A stretch of DNA of 64,000 nucleotides from Methylomonas subterranea (GCF_024505185.1 NZ_JANIBJ010000021.1:22933-86932), one strand, 5' to 3'. Positions 45,274 to 57,052 are shown, numbered from the stretch's first letter. Notes: generated by a model not told the origin, from the sequence alone. Numbers and translations are program-made.

Positions 45274-48200
45274 TTAACGCGGCCTCCGCTCATTATCCAG
45301 TTCGAGCGCCCGCATCCTTCCGGTCTCGCCGGTATCGAATAGCTGCCCGATTTCCGCCAGCAATTGCCGTAACAGGGTTTCGGCCTGATCCCATTTGGCC
45401 TGCAAGGCTAGCGTGGGCGGATGATTTACAGCGCCTTCCAGCTCGGACAGAATTTCCACCAGCGCATGATGAGCCACCGATTGTACGCTGCCCAACAATT
45501 TATGAATCATCTGGGTGGCATTCTCGTAATCCCGGGCTTGATAATAGCTTTGTATTTGCGCCCAGTCGTTGCCGTGTTTATCCCGAAACAAACCCAGCAG
45601 CTTGCGGTACACCGCCGAATTGTTCCCCGTCAGCAATTGCGCTTGCCGGCTATCCACGCCGGTCAGTTGCGGAAACCCCCATTCGTCAAGCCGGCTTGCA
45701 GTCGTGACGGCTTCGGACAAGGCTTGTTCCCCCGGCTTGATCCAGCGAGTCAGCACGTTGAACAATTGCGTCCAATCGACCGGTTTGCCGACATGATCGT
45801 TCATGCCGCTTTCCAGACATTGCGCGCGATCGGAGTCCATTACATTTGCCGTCATTGCGATAATGGGTAAATCGGCATGCCGGGGGTTTTTCCGAATGGC
45901 GCGGGTCGCCGCATAACCGTCCATTTCCGGCATCAGGCAATCCATCAAAACAGCGGAATAGCTTTTGCGATCGACCATATCCAGGGCTTCCGCGCCATTG
46001 ACCGCCAAATCGGCCCGTATACCCTTGTTGGCCAGTACCTCCAGCAATAGCTCCTGGTTGATGGGATTATCCTCCACCACCAACAGATAGGCATGCTGCA
46101 AAGCCGCCACGGTTTCAGGTCCGAGCGCCGGTTCGGCCACGACGTCGAGCGGACGCGCCTCGGCCAGTTCCAGCTCGATGGTAAAATAAAAATCGCTGCC
46201 CTTGCCCAACTCGCTGATCACGCCGATAGTGCCGCCCATGGCACTGATCAGATTCTTGCAGATCGATAGCCCCAGGCCGGTACCGCCGTATTTTCGGGTT
46301 GTGGAATTGTCGCCCTGATTGAAGGCTTCGAACAGGTGGCTTTGTTGCTGATCGGACAAGCCGATTCCGCTATCGCTAACGCTGAAATAGATATGGGCGC
46401 GGCGTTCTTCAAGCCGCGGACAGCGAACCTTCAGGCTGACGTGCCCCGCCTCGGTAAACTTGATGGCGTTGCTCAATAAATTCAGCAACACTTGCCCCAG
46501 CCGCAAGGGGTCGCCCCATAAAGCCCTCGGCACATCGTCATCCACGGTAAAAGCGATCTCAAGGGCTTTATCGCCCAACAATGTCGGCGTGAGGTCTTTT
46601 AAATACTGCAACACATCATCCAGATAAAACACGGTGTGTTCCAGCGTCAATTTGCCCGCTTCCAGTTTGGAATAATCCAGGATGTCGTTGACGATACCGA
46701 GTAGCCATTTGGAAGAGGTTTTTATTTTTTCCAGATAATTGCGCTGTTTCCGATTTAATGGCGTTTCCAGGGCCAGTTCGCTCATTCCGATGATGGCATT
46801 CATCGGGGTACGGATTTCATGGCTCATATTGGCTAAAAAGGCACTCTTGATCTTGACCGCGGCCAAGGCCTGTTGATGCATTTCCGTCAATTCGCGCGTG
46901 CGGGCCGCCACTTGGGTTTCCAGATGCTGTTGAATGCGTTGCAAGCGCCGCACGCGCCAGTAGTAGAGTAGCAACAGCAACGACAAGAAGGCGATGGCCG
47001 ACAAAGCGCGAAACCAAGCCGTTTGCCAGAAGGGCGGAACAATCGTTACGGGTAAACTAAGCGCGGTTTCATCCCAAACGCCGGCGTTATTACTGGCTTT
47101 AAGATGAAACACATAATGTCCGGGGTCCAGATTGGTGTAGGTGGCAACCCTTTTATTGGCATCGACTTCTATCCAGTCCCGGTCGAAACCGTCCAGTTTG
47201 TAGGCATAGCGATTGCTTAACGGATCGGCATAATGCAAGGCCGAAAAACGCAGCGACAACACTCTCGCCCCCCAGGGGAAACTCAAGCTTTTCGGCCGGG
47301 TGATACTGCCTTGCAGCCTGATATCGGGATCCCTTAGCCCCAAATCCAGCGAACGGTTGTCGATGCTGATTTCGGTGACGGTCGGTTTGGGCGGAATATG
47401 ATTGAAGCTCAGGCGCCGGGGATCGACAACGATGACGCCATCCGAGGCGCTGACATAAATCAGACCTTCGCCATCGACCACCATGCCGCCCGGTTCGACG
47501 CGGCTGGTAAACCCTACCGGCAGTGAATAATGGCTAAAGCGGGCATTTTCCGGATTAAAACTTGAAACGGCCTCCTTGTTGCTGGTAAACCAAAGCAGCC
47601 CGTCGCTACCCGGTTGCAGATTTTGTACAGACTCGTTCAGTAAGCCGTTATCGGCACCGTAATTCTGAAACTTAAAGCCTTCGCCGGTTTCAATCGCTTG
47701 GCAAATTCCCCGTCCGGTGGCCAACCATATGCGGCCCTGCCCGTCTTCAACGATATTGAAAATCATGCCGCTGGGCAAACTGGCGGCATCATTCGGATCG
47801 TAGGCGTAGTTCCGAAACTGGCCGGTTTTGCGGTCCAGAACGCTCAACCCATCCCCGGCCACATACGAACCGCCAGCCCACACCCTGCCCGCCCGATCGA
47901 TAAATAGCGTGTTGACGGAATCGTCGCGCAGACCGTTTTTCTGATTTTCAGCATGCTGAAAATGCCGCCTGATTCCCAGTACCGGATCGTATTCAATCAA
48001 CCCGCCGCCCGTACCCAGCCAAAGCTCGCCATCGGGACCGGGAACAATTTTGTTGACGAAATTATTCGCCGTATTGCCCAGATTGATTAGCCGCATCTGC
48101 CCATTATCGCCGTCGTAGCGAATCAGACCGTTTCGAGTACCCAACCAGAGGATGCCGTCGGCTTGCTGATATTGGCTGTACACCATGCCGATGGTGGCGT

Positions 48201-49443
48201 GTCCCTTTTCTCCGGAAACGGAGGTTAATTTAGCTAAAATTTGCCGACGCCCGGCATCGACCAATAAAGCCCCTTCCCAGCTACCCAACCAGAGTTGACG
48301 GGCGGAATTCAGGGTGATCGAGCGAATCGCGTTGTTGACGCTATCGTCGGCCCCTTTCAGCGACCTGGGAGTCAGCTTGCCAAACCCTCCGCTGGTAAAA
48401 TCGATTCTGCTGACGCCATTCGTGGTGGCAATAAACAAACTGCCGGAATAATCGCCCAGCAATACTGTCGCGATATTGCCCGCCAGACTGGTGGGATCCT
48501 CCATTTTTTGCTGATAAAGATCGAAGGAGTGTTGTTGCTCGTCCCACCGCATCAAGCCCTTGGCGGTCGCCACCCAAATTGTGCCGTTGGCATCTTCGGC
48601 AAAGTGATAAACCCTGACATCTTCGATAGTGCCCGGCAGTGGCAATTTTTTCCTATCGATCCAATCGGTACCGAATTGCCAAACGAAAACGCCCGCTTCG
48701 GTACCCAGCCATAAGCGCTGCCGACTGTCGAAAAATAAACTTTTGATGTTATTTTCCAGGGTCGCTGCCTTATCGCTGCCGACGTGATAATGCAAAAACC
48801 GATCGCTGCCGGCGGGCAGATAATCCAGCCCGGCCGGCCAGGTGCCCAACCATAATCCGCCTTGAGGGTCCCTGGCCAAGGCTTCGATGTTGTTGACCGA
48901 CAAACTCTGGGGCTGTTGCGGGTCATGCCGGTAAATCCGGGACTGCCCGCTATCGGGATAGAAGTGTCTCAGCCCGCCGCGGGTAGCCAGCCACAAGCCG
49001 TTCTCGCCATCGGAAACGATGTTGCGGATATTGGCGGCCTCCGGAAACTCAGGTTCGGTTTCCGCTTGAATGATGGTTTTAAATATTTCCGTTTCAGGAT
49101 CGAATACCGCCAGACCGTTTCTGGAACCGATCCAGATCCGCTGCCGCCAGTCTTCGAATAAGCTGGTAATTGAATCGAACTGCAAGGCGCCTTCAATGCC
49201 GGGTGCCTTTTTGTATTGCTTGGCCTCGTATCCGTCATAGCGCAGCAACTGGGCAAAGTTGGCCATCCAAATGAAACCATGTCTATCCTGTATCATCGAG
49301 GTAGTTGGGCTGACATTCGGAATGCGGGTTTCCTTGATAAACAATTCAGAGGTCGCGCCGAGACTGTTTGGCGAAAAAGCCAGCAAACCGATCAGGGCGG
49401 CTATCGGCGGAAATTTGCTTGCGAGGAAGTAGAGGCGCGACAT
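45274..49443 (-). CDS. Giant hybrid sensor kinase with beta-propeller input domain
   Basis: A 1389-residue membrane sensor. A signal peptide (about residues 1-29) is followed by about 14 reg_prop propeller units (repeated [17 protein letters not shown] blades) in two seven-bladed sets, then a Y_Y_Y domain and one helix (about 806-826). The kinase core has H875 ([20 protein letters not shown]) and [13 protein letters not shown] receiver domain carries D1168 ([16 protein letters not shown]), and an Hpt domain has H1314 ([10 protein letters not shown]). It is the HTCS-like type known for sensing sugars or other ligands in the periplasm, though without an AraC output domain. The start at 49443 is supported by the signal peptide. 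Confidence 0.93.
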   Translation of the reverse strand: MSRLYFLASKFPPIAALIGLLAFSPNSLGATSELFIKETRIPNVSPTTSMIQDRHGFIWMANFAQLLRYDGYEAKQYKKAPGIEGALQFDSITSLFEDWRQRIWIGSRNGLAVFDPETEIFKTIIQAETEPEFPEAANIRNIVSDGENGLWLATRGGLRHFYPDSGQSRIYRHDPQQPQSLSVNNIEALARDPQGGLWLGTWPAGLDYLPAGSDRFLHYHVGSDKAATLENNIKSLFFDSRQRLWLGTEAGVFVWQFGTDWIDRKKLPLPGTIEDVRVYHFAEDANGTIWVATAKGLMRWDEQQHSFDLYQQKMEDPTSLAGNIATVLLGDYSGSLFIATTNGVSRIDFTSGGFGKLTPRSLKGADDSVNNAIRSITLNSARQLWLGSWEGALLVDAGRRQILAKLTSVSGEKGHATIGMVYSQYQQADGILWLGTRNGLIRYDGDNGQMRLINLGNTANNFVNKIVPGPDGELWLGTGGGLIEYDPVLGIRRHFQHAENQKNGLRDDSVNTLFIDRAGRVWAGGSYVAGDGLSVLDRKTGQFRNYAYDPNDAASLPSGMIFNIVEDGQGRIWLATGRGICQAIETGEGFKFQNYGADNGLLNESVQNLQPGSDGLLWFTSNKEAVSSFNPENARFSHYSLPVGFTSRVEPGGMVVDGEGLIYVSASDGVIVVDPRRLSFNHIPPKPTVTEISIDNRSLDLGLRDPDIRLQGSITRPKSLSFPWGARVLSLRFSALHYADPLSNRYAYKLDGFDRDWIEVDANKRVATYTNLDPGHYVFHLKASNNAGVWDETALSLPVTIVPPFWQTAWFRALSAIAFLSLLLLLYYWRVRRLQRIQQHLETQVAARTRELTEMHQQALAAVKIKSAFLANMSHEIRTPMNAIIGMSELALETPLNRKQRNYLEKIKTSSKWLLGIVNDILDYSKLEAGKLTLEHTVFYLDDVLQYLKDLTPTLLGDKALEIAFTVDDDVPRALWGDPLRLGQVLLNLLSNAIKFTEAGHVSLKVRCPRLEERRAHIYFSVSDSGIGLSDQQQSHLFEAFNQGDNSTTRKYGGTGLGLSICKNLISAMGGTIGVISELGKGSDFYFTIELELAEARPLDVVAEPALGPETVAALQHAYLLVVEDNPINQELLLEVLANKGIRADLAVNGAEALDMVDRKSYSAVLMDCLMPEMDGYAATRAIRKNPRHADLPIIAMTANVMDSDRAQCLESGMNDHVGKPVDWTQLFNVLTRWIKPGEQALSEAVTTASRLDEWGFPQLTGVDSRQAQLLTGNNSAVYRKLLGLFRDKHGNDWAQIQSYYQARDYENATQMIHKLLGSVQSVAHHALVEILSELEGAVNHPPTLALQAKWDQAETLLRQLLAEIGQLFDTGETGRMRALELDNERRPR

Positions 49444-49462
49444 GAGTGTTCGAGTCGTAATA

Positions 49463-51802
49463 TCAAAAATCGGCGGACAGCGTGACGCCGAAACTGCGCG
49501 GCGCGCCAACGAAATAAGTCGGCGCCCGCCCCCCGGTTCCCAGGGCGCGGGTTGTAAAACTGCTGCCGCTCAGCGCGTTGAGACTCAGGTAATCTTCGTC
49601 CAGCAGGTTGTAAACGTTGAACTTGACCATGGGATCATGAAACCAGCCGCTGGAGGGGAAGCGATAGCTGGCGTCGAAATTCACCAGCGTATAAGCGCTT
49701 AAAGACTCATCGTTGACCAGGGTGGAATAACGGTGTCCGGTATATTTGGCGGACAAATCGGCCGACCAGGGCCCATTGCGGTACTGCAGCACGGCGCCGG
49801 CCAAGAATTTGGGCACATCCGGAAATGTCTTCCCGCCGGTATTTTCAAAACTGCTTTCCCCGGTTTGCAGATTCTGCTCGATTCTGCTGTCGGTGTAGGA
49901 AAACGTAGCGTAGACACACCATTCCGGCAAAAATCGCCACGCCGACGCCAATTCCACGCCCTTGGTGGTCGAATCGCCGACATTGTGGTTTGTAGTGATG
50001 ACATTGATCTGATCGAAAGAGGAGGCGATGCGGTCGCGGTAATCGATATAAAACAGCGTGGCGGTCAGGGACAAGTCGTTCCGGTAATAGCGGTAGCCCA
50101 GTTCCCAATTGGTGGAAACCTCTTCTTTCACGTTGACGGATCTACGCTTGGAACCGCTAACCAAACCGTAGTAGACAGAATCCGGCGGCGCCTTGAAGTT
50201 TTCGGCCCGGCTGGCGAAGAGCTGTTGCCTGTCCGTCAATTGATAACGAAGCCCCACGTTCGGCAAGGGCCGTGCATATCGGGCTTTCTCGTTGTAATCG
50301 CCCGCGAAGGACTCGCTGGCATAATTATAGAAATCCCGTTGCACGCTGGTGTAACGAAAGCCCAGCGACACCAGCAGGTCGTTATTCAAAAAGCCGATGT
50401 CGTCCTGGGCAAAAAAGGATTGCGACGAGGTTTTGGTCAGCATATTGCGGTTTTGATAAACGGAACCGTCCCGCCGTAATATGAATTGCGACGCATCTTC
50501 CAGCCAGGGGTCGGCGGCGTTGCCTGCCGCATCGAAACGCACGGCGGGCATGGTGCGGCGGTGATACGAATAATCGAACCAGTAACCCGCCATCAGTTTA
50601 TGGTTGGCCAACTGGCTGTGCAGGCGCGCGGTCACGCCGGGACGATCGGTTTCAGTCAGAAAGCCGCTGTAGACCATCACGGTATCCAGCGTATCGCCGT
50701 CCCCGTTGATATCGCCGGCTCTTATGGCGTTGTTACCTTCGACAAGGGTCCTGAGTTGGTTGCCGCCGGTACCATAGCCGTAATTGTAATAGGGGTCTAT
50801 GTCCAGCTTTAAGTTCGGCAGCAGCTCGAAGCGGCCCTGCAGCGTGGCCAGATAATTACGATAAGGATTGAGGCTGAGATTGTAGTAATTTTCATTGGCC
50901 AGCAACGCGCTGTTTGCCGTTCTTTCATTTTGCGCGCTACCGTTTACAGCGGGCAGATGTTGCGGCGGCACCATGCCGAAATCCGCATCGCGGCCCAATT
51001 TTTCGATTTCCTGCTTGGTTAAGGTACGAAAATTATGGTTAAACAACTCGTTATACAAAATACCGCCGGTGATACTGTTGCCCGGCGACAGATTCAGCAC
51101 GCCCTTAAAATCCAGATGTTCACGATCCGCGCCGCCGTATCCCTTGAATTTGTCGGTCTCGGCCTTGGAAACCGATAAAAAAGCCTTGAATCGCTTGTCG
51201 GCCAGATAACCCGTATCGGCGCGCAAAAAGGTTTTATAGGCGTTGAAGGCACCGTAGCTTTGCTGCACACGAAAACGGGCCTGATCGGTCGGATTCGAAG
51301 TGCGCATGCCTATAGAGCCGCCGACCGCTCCGGTCATGGGCGCATCGCTGCCATTGCCGCCCTGAATGACTTCAATCTGTTCCAGATTCTCCAGATCGAC
51401 CAGCTCGGAAGGGTACACGGCAAAATTACCGGCATCGTTGATGGGCGCGCCGTCGATGCTGACCCCGATCTGATCGCTGTTGAAGCCGCGCATGCGGATG
51501 TTGCCGCCGAATAATCCCGAAGCGTCGAAACTATAGGTATTGACGCCCGGCACCAAATCCATGGCTTGATAAACATTGTTCTGGACGTTTTTTTGTTCTA
51601 TCGCCTGCCGGGTGATCACACTGCCGGCCCGCGTCGAATTCGACGGGGCCAGCATGCCATTGCCGGGTACGCTGGTGCCCTCCACTGTCATCTTATCCAG
51701 CACCGTCACTTCATCGGCCGTCACCGGAGCGGCCCAAGCCAACAAAAAACGCAACGCGAACCATGGGTATGGGTGTAATGGACGACAGACGGATTTGTTC
51801 AT
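49463..51802 (-). CDS. TonB-dependent outer-membrane receptor
   Basis: An outer-membrane transporter of about 779 residues with signal peptide ([16 protein letters not shown]). A plug domain is seen around [20 protein letters not shown] and [20 protein letters not shown], followed by a 22-strand barrel. The C-terminus ends in Phe ([10 protein letters not shown]), as barrel proteins do. The TonB box may be [12 protein letters not shown]. An ATG at 51802 overlaps nothing, while an earlier GTG (51832) overlaps the PLP gene; both are possible. It lies 20 bases before the giant sensor gene, so ligand import and sensing may be linked. Confidence 0.92.
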   Translation of the reverse strand: MNKSVCRPLHPYPWFALRFLLAWAAPVTADEVTVLDKMTVEGTSVPGNGMLAPSNSTRAGSVITRQAIEQKNVQNNVYQAMDLVPGVNTYSFDASGLFGGNIRMRGFNSDQIGVSIDGAPINDAGNFAVYPSELVDLENLEQIEVIQGGNGSDAPMTGAVGGSIGMRTSNPTDQARFRVQQSYGAFNAYKTFLRADTGYLADKRFKAFLSVSKAETDKFKGYGGADREHLDFKGVLNLSPGNSITGGILYNELFNHNFRTLTKQEIEKLGRDADFGMVPPQHLPAVNGSAQNERTANSALLANENYYNLSLNPYRNYLATLQGRFELLPNLKLDIDPYYNYGYGTGGNQLRTLVEGNNAIRAGDINGDGDTLDTVMVYSGFLTETDRPGVTARLHSQLANHKLMAGYWFDYSYHRRTMPAVRFDAAGNAADPWLEDASQFILRRDGSVYQNRNMLTKTSSQSFFAQDDIGFLNNDLLVSLGFRYTSVQRDFYNYASESFAGDYNEKARYARPLPNVGLRYQLTDRQQLFASRAENFKAPPDSVYYGLVSGSKRRSVNVKEEVSTNWELGYRYYRNDLSLTATLFYIDYRDRIASSFDQINVITTNHNVGDSTTKGVELASAWRFLPEWCVYATFSYTDSRIEQNLQTGESSFENTGGKTFPDVPKFLAGAVLQYRNGPWSADLSAKYTGHRYSTLVNDESLSAYTLVNFDASYRFPSSGWFHDPMVKFNVYNLLDEDYLSLNALSGSSFTTRALGTGGRAPTYFVGAPRSFGVTLSADF

Positions 51803-51804
51803 GT

Positions 51805-52740
51805 TTACATGTTTGCTGAATGTGATATGCACGGTCTTGCCCCTTGCAGTCCGCCGGTATGTATAACGACCACGCGCTGGCCGCGTTTGAAATAATCCTT
51901 TTGCAACAAGTCATAAATCGCAAACAACAGTTTCCCGGAATAAACCGCTTCCAGGGTTATGCCGTGCGCTGCGATAAACTGACTTACGAACTCTGTCAAC
52001 GCGGGACTGGATTTTGCAAAACCTCCGAAATGATAGTCTAGTATGATTTGCCAATCAGTATGAACACTATCCGCCGCCAACAAGCGCGCTACGTCGGCGC
52101 GCAGAAAGTCCGCGCCTTTCAGAACCGCCACCCCGCTTACCCTGCAATGCGCGGGTACCGCGCCGATCAAACCCGCCAGTGTGGTTCCAGTACCGCAGGG
52201 TACAAACAAATGTTCATAGCCCAGGGGAATTTCATCGACAATCTCCGCCACCCCTTTTAAGGCCAATTCCGCCGCCCCGCCCTCCGGTAGCCAATATTGG
52301 CCCGCACGCAAATCCGGCATGTCTATCCCTTTAAACCCGCGCAACCGCCGATAATCGCCACGCGAGACAAAGCGCAACTCCATGCCCCATTGGCTTAAAT
52401 CGCGCAAGGTCGGGGTGAAAATCGCCGGCTGTTCGCCGCGTACATAGGCCACGGTTTTCAGACCCAGGCATTTACCGATATAAGCCAGGGCATGCAAATG
52501 ATTGGAATACGCCCCGCCCATGCTCACCAGAGTATGGGCGCCGACATTTAGCGCATCGTTGAGTATGTATTTCAGCTTGCGCCATTTGTTACCGGAAATA
52601 ATCGGGTGCAACAAATCATCCCTTTTGATCCATAGCTCTATCCCGCTTGCCGATAGTTTCGGATCGACAAGCGGGGTCAAGCTTGAAATCCCCAGACGCC
52701 GCTGTAACGCCAGCAGGCGGGGATGAAGTCGATCCGTCAT
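51805..52740 (-). CDS. PLP-dependent ACC deaminase / D-cysteine desulfhydrase family enzyme
   Basis: A 311-residue fold-type II PLP enzyme. The PLP lysine is in SGNKWRKLKYIL, with SMGGAYSNHLHALAYIGK after it and a phosphate loop in PCGTGTTLAGLIGA. The family includes 1-aminocyclopropane-1-carboxylate deaminase and D-cysteine desulfhydrase; distinguishing them needs active-site comparison. The start overlaps folP by four bases, and the TonB receptor starts right after its stop, so these genes may form one transcript. Confidence 0.88.
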   Translation of the reverse strand: MTDRLHPRLLALQRRLGISSLTPLVDPKLSASGIELWIKRDDLLHPIISGNKWRKLKYILNDALNVGAHTLVSMGGAYSNHLHALAYIGKCLGLKTVAYVRGEQPAIFTPTLRDLSQWGMELRFVSRGDYRRLRGFKGIDMPDLRAGQYWLPEGGAAELALKGVAEIVDEIPLGYEHLFVPCGTGTTLAGLIGAVPAHCRVSGVAVLKGADFLRADVARLLAADSVHTDWQIILDYHFGGFAKSSPALTEFVSQFIAAHGITLEAVYSGKLLFAIYDLLQKDYFKRGQRVVVIHTGGLQGARPCISHSANM

Positions 52741-53555
52741 TGCGCCTGCTTGATGGCCCAGGCGATGTCGGCCGCCTGCCGGTTGGCTTTGACATCATGC
52801 ACTCTGAACATCGTAACGCCGGACATAACGCCCAGTGCGGTGGTAACCGCCGTCGCGGTAACCAATTCATGCGCTTCGGAAACGTTGCAGATGCTACCCA
52901 TAAAGCGCTTACGGCTGGCACCCAACAAAACCGGATAGCCCAATTCGACGAATTGGCGCAAATTGGCCAGTAAATCGATGTTGTCTTGTTTCCGCTTACC
53001 GAAGCCGATGCCGGGATCTATGGCTATCTGTTCGGGTTTGATGCCGGCGACGATAGCCGCATCGATGCGCTGCCGTAAATGGGCTATTACTTCCGAAACC
53101 ACGTCGGAATAATCCGGAGCGTCCTGCATGGTTTTGGGCGTACCTTGCTTGTGCATCAGAATAATGGGGCAGTTGTTGGCCGCCGCCAGCGCGAACATGT
53201 CGGGATCGTCCAGTCCGGCGGAAATATCGTTAATGATGGCGGCTCCGGCCCGCAAGGCCGCATCCGCAACCTGCCACCGAGTAGTATCGATGCTGATCGG
53301 TAGCGTAGGAAAATCGGCATGAACGGCTTTTATGATCGGTAACACCCGTCGAATTTGTTCGTCCGCCGCAACCGGATCCGAGCCGGGGCGAGTCGATTCT
53401 CCGCCCACGTCCACGATATCCACTCCTTCGGCCACCATCGTTTCAACCTGCCGCATGGCCGATGCCAAGTCCGTATAAAGACCGCCATCCGAAAAACTGT
53501 CGGGAGTTAGGTTCAAGATGCCCATCAGTTTGGGCGAAGTGTGCGCTTGGAACAT
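52737..53555 (-). CDS. folP: Dihydropteroate synthase
   Basis: Condenses 7,8-dihydropterin pyrophosphate with p-aminobenzoate in folate synthesis. Motifs are intact: MGILNLTPDSFSDGG, VDVGGESTRPGSDPV, the core INDISAGLDD, DPGIGFGKRKQDN and SRKRFMG. The start at 53555 (MFQAHTSPKLMGIL) gives a normal 272 residues; 16 more codons are open upstream but poorly supported. It is the target of sulfonamides. Only one folP is visible, and no usual partner (ftsH or glmM) adjoins it here. Confidence 0.95.
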   Translation of the reverse strand: MFQAHTSPKLMGILNLTPDSFSDGGLYTDLASAMRQVETMVAEGVDIVDVGGESTRPGSDPVAADEQIRRVLPIIKAVHADFPTLPISIDTTRWQVADAALRAGAAIINDISAGLDDPDMFALAAANNCPIILMHKQGTPKTMQDAPDYSDVVSEVIAHLRQRIDAAIVAGIKPEQIAIDPGIGFGKRKQDNIDLLANLRQFVELGYPVLLGASRKRFMGSICNVSEAHELVTATAVTTALGVMSGVTMFRVHDVKANRQAADIAWAIKQAQ

Positions 53556-53666
53556 TGAATAATCTTGGTCGAATGTGATGAGCTTTGAAATATGGGATAA
53601 CAAAACGGGTGTGCTTAAAAAATCGGCTAAGCTTTATGCGGTAATTTTATCTCAGGCGGAACTACG

Positions 53667-55325
53667 ATGGCGGAAAACGAGCATATTCTGATTGGGCACT
53701 TGGTGGAAGTACGCGGCAACGGCATGGAAGCCCGCATCATCGAGGAACATTCCACTGCCTCGCCGGTAATCAAGGTGGGCGACGAAGAAATATTGGCCGG
53801 AAATTTAGGCTCGTACGTCATGATTCGGCAAGGCGCGATTGGCGTTTTGGCCTTGGTATTCAAGATGAGCGAACGCGACCGCTTCGACCATTTGGGCAAC
53901 CGCGCAACGGATAGGCTGATTTCCCTGATCCCGGTTGGCGAAATCAACGACAGCAACAACTTCATTCGCGGCGTCCGCCATTACCCCACTCCGGGTGCCG
54001 GCGTTTACGCCGTCGGTCTGAATGAAATCAATGCGATTTTCGTCAAATTCCGCGAGTACCAATTCTTCATAGGCCAACTGGCATCGCACAAGGACTATCA
54101 CTTAAGCCTGGATCCGCGCGCCTTGTTCGGCCGCCATTTCGCCATCATCGGCCAATCGGGCTCGGGTAAATCCTGGACCGTCACCAGTCTGATTCAACAT
54201 ACCATACGGGCCATGCCGAAAACCCATCTGATCATGCTGGATTTGCACGGCGAATACTGCTGGAAGAACGATCAGGGCGGCATCGAATCGGCCTTTCCCG
54301 CCGAATTGGTCAATTATGTCGACGCTCTCGACCTGGAAATGCCTTACTGGATGATGTCCTATGCCGAATTGGTGGATTTGTTCATCGACAAGGACGACCG
54401 CGGTGCCTCGATGCAAATGGCTTTCATGCGCGAGGTATTGCAACAATTGAAACGCAAGGAAGCCAAGGAAATTGGCTTGGGTGTGGTTTCCATCGATACG
54501 CCGATATATTTTTCGTTGGCGGAAATGTATATGCAATTTAAAAACGCCAATGAAGAACGCAAGGACTTCGGCAAAACCCACGGCGCATTATTCGGCCAGT
54601 TCGATCAATTTCTGGTGCGCATGCAAAGCCGTTTCAACGACGTGCGTTACGACTTCTTGCTGAAACCCAAAAAACGCAACAGTTCGGCCAGCATGGCGGA
54701 ATTGTTACGGCAATTCATCGGTTTGGGCGAGAAAAAGGCCAACATCACGGTGGTCGACCTGAGTTCGGTGCCTACCGACGTCAGGCCGGCTGTTTCGGCG
54801 CAGGTAGGCCGCCTGGCCTACGAGTTCAACTATTGGAACCCCAAGCGGCGGGAATTTCCCATCACTTTGATCTGCGAGGAAGCCCATGCCTACATCCCGC
54901 GCGAAAAAGGCGGCCAATTCGACGGCACCAAAAAGATGATGGAACGTATCGCCAAGGAAGGCCGCAAATACGGAGTGTCCATTGGCGTGGTCAGCCAGCG
55001 GCCGACCGAATTATCGGAAACCATGTTGGCGCAATGCAGCTCGTTTATCTGCCTTAGAACCACCAACCCGGACGACCAAGAATACATTCGCGGCTTGGTG
55101 CCGGAAGCGGAAGGCGACTTGACCGACATCCTGACTTCGTTGGGTCGAGGCGAAGCACTGGTGTTGGGTGAAGCCGCGCCCTTGCCTACCCGGGTGCAGA
55201 TTTATCGGCCGAATCCCGAGCCGAAAAGTAACGACGTCGATTACTTTACCGGCTGGCGGGAAGGCCCCGACGATCTGGACGTGGAAGGTATTGTGAATAA
55301 CTGGCGCACACAAACCCGCCAGTAA
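53667..55325 (+). CDS. HerA-like ATPase (DUF87)
   Basis: A 552-residue HerA/FtsK-superfamily ATPase. An N-terminal HAS-barrel (about residues 5-110) is followed by the Walker A IIGQSGSGKSWTVTSL (about residues 153-168), Walker B (TLICEEAHAYIP) and the arginine-finger region (SIGVVSQRPTELSETML). In archaea HerA works with the NurA nuclease in end resection; in bacteria, HerA homologues pair with SIR2 or DUF4297 effectors in defence. Neither partner is visible here, so this is likely a stand-alone housekeeping-type homologue. It is divergent from folP. Confidence 0.9.
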   Translation: MAENEHILIGHLVEVRGNGMEARIIEEHSTASPVIKVGDEEILAGNLGSYVMIRQGAIGVLALVFKMSERDRFDHLGNRATDRLISLIPVGEINDSNNFIRGVRHYPTPGAGVYAVGLNEINAIFVKFREYQFFIGQLASHKDYHLSLDPRALFGRHFAIIGQSGSGKSWTVTSLIQHTIRAMPKTHLIMLDLHGEYCWKNDQGGIESAFPAELVNYVDALDLEMPYWMMSYAELVDLFIDKDDRGASMQMAFMREVLQQLKRKEAKEIGLGVVSIDTPIYFSLAEMYMQFKNANEERKDFGKTHGALFGQFDQFLVRMQSRFNDVRYDFLLKPKKRNSSASMAELLRQFIGLGEKKANITVVDLSSVPTDVRPAVSAQVGRLAYEFNYWNPKRREFPITLICEEAHAYIPREKGGQFDGTKKMMERIAKEGRKYGVSIGVVSQRPTELSETMLAQCSSFICLRTTNPDDQEYIRGLVPEAEGDLTDILTSLGRGEALVLGEAAPLPTRVQIYRPNPEPKSNDVDYFTGWREGPDDLDVEGIVNNWRTQTRQ

Positions 55326-55372
55326 TATGGGCCGCCGGGGTTCCCGCGCGGACTCCGCAAACGCCGATGCGA

Positions 55373-55585
55373 TTAAATTTTAATTTTACTGTCCAGCACA
55401 ATAGCCTGCTCGGCTTGTGCTTGCTCCGCATCCAATTTCTTACGCTTGTCGCATTTTTCCTCGCATACGCAATTGCCGGTTCCTCCGCATGAACCCTTGA
55501 TGGCGTGCCGTCCGAAGATAACACCGACCGCCATGACGGCAACCACGATGGCCATAAAGGCGAAGGTAATCAGAAAGTAAGTCAT
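55373..55585 (-). CDS. nqrM: Na+-NQR maturation protein NqrM
   Basis: A 70-residue protein with one N-terminal membrane helix (MTYFLITFAFMAIVVAVMAV), the family segment GVIFGRHAIKGSCGG and a four-Cys cluster (C at 33, 39, 41 and 45 by count, in SCGGTGNCVCEEKC). NqrM is needed to assemble the iron centre between NqrD and NqrE. An AGGAG site precedes the ATG at 55585. It lies downstream of nqrF, separated by a repeat element. It is an expected last gene of the nqr set. Confidence 0.92.
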   Translation of the reverse strand: MTYFLITFAFMAIVVAVMAVGVIFGRHAIKGSCGGTGNCVCEEKCDKRKKLDAEQAQAEQAIVLDSKIKI

Positions 55586-55715
55586 TGTGGTACTCCTAAA
55601 ATCTATTCGGTCTCCAAAAAACAAAAAACGAGGAGAAATCGCTAGATCGCTCCCCGTTCCGAACCGGCGGAAACTCAGCCTAGGCTGGCGCCCCAAATAA
55701 AACCCCATTTATACC

Positions 55716-55786
55716 CGGAGGAGCTTGTCGTAAAAGCCAATCAGTCCCTCTCCCCCAGGGAGAGGACGCTTTTACGACAGCCTCCG
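55716..55786. repeat. Terminal-inverted-repeat element, copy C
   Basis: Left end CGGAGGAGCTTGTCGTAAAA(GC) and right end GCTTTTACGACAGCCTCCG (55768-55786) are inverted copies, differing by a three-base insertion. The inside hairpin is CCCTCTCCCCCAGGGAGAGG. At 71 bp it is the most compact copy and shows both ends clearly. It sits between nqrF and nqrM. Confidence 0.78.
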
Positions 55787-55821
55787 AAGGCAGCATGCGG
55801 TAGTTATTTCGGGCGGAATCC

Positions 55822-57042
55822 CTAGCCGCCAAAGTCGTCCAACATGATGTTTTCAGGATCGACACCATTGGCCAACAGCATGTTGATCACCGATGAGTTC
55901 ATGATGGGAGGTCCGCACATGTAATATTCGCAGTCTTCCGGATTCGGATGCTTCTTGATGAATTCCTCGAACAATACATTGTGAATGAAGCCGGTATAAC
56001 CCTTCCAGTTATCTTCCGGCAATGCGTCAGACAAAGCGACATGCCATTCGAAATTATCGTTTTCCTTGGCCAGCATGTCGAAATCTTCCACATAGAACAT
56101 TTCGCGTTTACTACGCGCGCCATACCAGAAGGTCATTTTGCGCTTGGATTTCAGCCTGCGCAGCTGATCGAAGATATGCGAACGCATGGGCGCCATACCG
56201 GCACCGCCGCCGATGAAGACCATTTCGGCATCGGTTTCCTTGGCGAAGAATTCGCCGTACGGACCGGAAACGAACACTTTATCGCCGGGCTTCAAGTTAA
56301 AAATGAAAGACGACATCTTGCCCGGCGGAACGCTATCCGGCGCGCCCGGCGGTGGCGAAGCAACCCGCACGTTCAGCATGATTTCCTTTTCCTCCGGGTA
56401 GGATGCCATCGAATAGGCACGCAGCACTGGCTCCTTCACATCGGACACATAACGCCACAGGTTGAATTTATCCCAATCGGGACGATATTCCTCTGCGATA
56501 TCCATATCCGCATATCTGGAAACGTGCGGCGGACACTCGATTTGTATATATCCGCCGGCCCGATAGTTGATGGATTCGCCTTCCGGCAATTGCAGCACCA
56601 ACTCCTTGATGAAGGTTGCCACGTTGTCGTTGGACTTGACGGTGCACTCCCACTTTTTCACGCCGAATACGCTGTCCTCGACTTCGATATTCATGTCGTG
56701 CTTGACCGATACCTGGCAGGCCAGACGCTCGCCGTGCGCGGCTTCCCGCTTGGTGATATGCGACATTTCGGTCGGCAGAATATCGCCGCCGCCGCTATGC
56801 ACTTTAACCTTGCATTGGCCGCAGGTACCGCCGCCGCCGCAGGCGGACGACACAAACAGTTGATTGTCGGCCAAAGCCGATAATAATTTGGAACCTACCG
56901 GTACATGAATTTTCTTTTCATCATTGATCAGAATCTCCACATCGCCCGAGGCTACCAACTTGCTTTTTGCGCCGATGATCAGAAACACCAGCGCAATCAC
57001 GATGACCGTGAAAAAAATAACACCTAATGCAATTTCCAGCAT
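55822..57042 (-). CDS. nqrF: Na+-translocating NADH:quinone reductase subunit F
   Basis: The NADH-oxidising subunit, 406 residues. An N-terminal membrane anchor (about residues 3-23) is followed by a 2Fe-2S ferredoxin domain with C68, C74, C77 and C109 ([16 protein letters not shown]). FAD binding (RAYSMASYP) and NADH binding ([16 protein letters not shown] and [10 protein letters not shown]) follow. It feeds electrons into the complex and is the last of the six nqr genes, 10 bases after nqrE. Confidence 0.97.
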   Translation of the reverse strand: MLEIALGVIFFTVIVIALVFLIIGAKSKLVASGDVEILINDEKKIHVPVGSKLLSALADNQLFVSSACGGGGTCGQCKVKVHSGGGDILPTEMSHITKREAAHGERLACQVSVKHDMNIEVEDSVFGVKKWECTVKSNDNVATFIKELVLQLPEGESINYRAGGYIQIECPPHVSRYADMDIAEEYRPDWDKFNLWRYVSDVKEPVLRAYSMASYPEEKEIMLNVRVASPPPGAPDSVPPGKMSSFIFNLKPGDKVFVSGPYGEFFAKETDAEMVFIGGGAGMAPMRSHIFDQLRRLKSKRKMTFWYGARSKREMFYVEDFDMLAKENDNFEWHVALSDALPEDNWKGYTGFIHNVLFEEFIKKHPNPEDCEYYMCGPPIMNSSVINMLLANGVDPENIMLDDFGG

Positions 57043-57052
57043 TACGATACCC

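Noticed and set aside
45249..45707. 152-codon frame on the plus strand after the RAYT remnant
   Set aside because: Antisense to the Hpt end of the giant sensor; not a continuation of the transposase.
55948..56883. 311-codon open frame on the plus strand
   Set aside because: Antisense to nqrF, which has a full set of cofactor motifs.
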